Shown one piece after another: positions 4,910-5,156 of a stretch of DNA of 5,156 bases. The number at the start of each line of letters is the position of its first letter. Positions within the stretch are counted from its first letter, which is position 1. A program made the position numbers and the translations under genes. The notes beneath the pieces are model-generated. The model was given only the letters and a program-made list of their open reading frames with translations. It had not been told where the DNA came from and did not search any database. Source of the DNA: Thiotrichaceae bacterium. Its GTDB lineage: Bacteria; Pseudomonadota; Gammaproteobacteria; Thiotrichales; Thiotrichaceae. The stretch is from contig JALVDQ010000033.1 in the NCBI GenBank assembly GCA_027008885.1, positions 1-5,156 of the forward strand, in the 5' to 3' direction.

Positions 4910-5156
4910 TTTTTCCTGATGGATGATTGCGCATCCTGCATACTGTCATCAAGTAACTGACTAGCTTCGCTGAGTTCGTTGCCAATATCTTTTTTGGTGT
5001 TTTTCATCATGTCGCGTAATTCACCAATTTCCTCTTTCTGCTTTGCCAGCATGGATTGTAATTCATCCGCGCGGATTTCACGCTCAATATCGTCACGCGT
5101 GGTTGCGACAAAGGCTTTGACCTTGCCAATAAATTTGCCGACCTTGGCAGCAACCT
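4906..5156 (-). CDS. tatB: Sec-independent translocase subunit TatB (C-terminal part; 5' end outside window)
   Basis: The frame is open from the right edge to TGA at 4908-4906, giving the last 82 residues. It begins VAAKVGKFIGKVKAFV (amphipathic helix), followed by the TatB hallmark DDIEREIRADELQ (21-33 of the fragment) and a charged coiled-coil-like region with KQKEEIGELRDMM (38-50), ending SSIRKK. TatB forms the signal-peptide receptor with TatC at the inner membrane. The N-terminal membrane anchor is missing only because the window ends. The stop codon overlaps the tatC start (ATGA), which indicates translational coupling. Assignment as TatB rather than TatA rests on the IEREI motif, the long charged C-terminus and the adjacent tatC. 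Confidence 0.9.
   Translation of the reverse strand, partial: VAAKVGKFIGKVKAFVATTRDDIEREIRADELQSMLAKQKEEIGELRDMMKNTKKDIGNELSEASQLLDDSMQDAQSSIRKK

Overview
The window looks like a chromosomal segment of a gammaproteobacterium of moderate, slightly AT-leaning base composition. I infer this from the 188-residue dCTP deaminase, which closely matches the Pseudomonas-type proteins I remember, and from the tatB-tatC gene order. I cannot name the genus. There is no phage, plasmid, CRISPR or rRNA/tRNA content. The only mobile DNA I can support is a pair of short, non-coding, palindromic elements.

Layout. Bases 1-140 hold a MITE-like element cut by the left edge. It ends 33 nt before dcd (173-739, +), the dCTP deaminase that feeds dUTP/dTTP synthesis. 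A 212-nt non-coding gap with a 10-bp hairpin follows. Next comes a two-gene unit on the same strand: a 127-aa four-helix membrane protein of the DUF6394 type (952-1335), then a 568-aa two-TM potassium channel with two RCK/TrkA-N domains (1365-3071, GTG start), with 29 nt between them. Downstream of the channel are two palindromes, one of them REP-like. A 51-aa single-pass membrane protein is encoded on the minus strand (3180-3335) and has a good ribosome binding site. A second, shorter copy of the MITE-like element (3385-3448) lies just upstream of it. The right side is the minus-strand tatB-tatC pair: tatC (3635-4909), whose product carries an unusually long charged cytoplasmic tail, and the 3' part of tatB (4906-5156), overlapping by ATGA. 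The rest of tatB, and presumably tatA, lies beyond the right edge.

How it fits together. The left and right gene groups converge on the 3072-3634 region, which has collected the repeats and the small gene. dcd and tatBC are housekeeping genes. The DUF6394 protein and RCK channel look like a co-transcribed ion-transport module. Most noteworthy are: (i) the two MITE copies, which carry complementary internal deletions and allow an ancestral palindrome to be reconstructed; (ii) the roughly 185-residue acidic-then-lysine-rich TatC tail; (iii) the unlisted small membrane protein, possibly expressed from a promoter whose -35 box lies in a MITE end; and (iv) the channel/DUF6394 pairing. I found no clear evidence for a wholly new multi-gene system.
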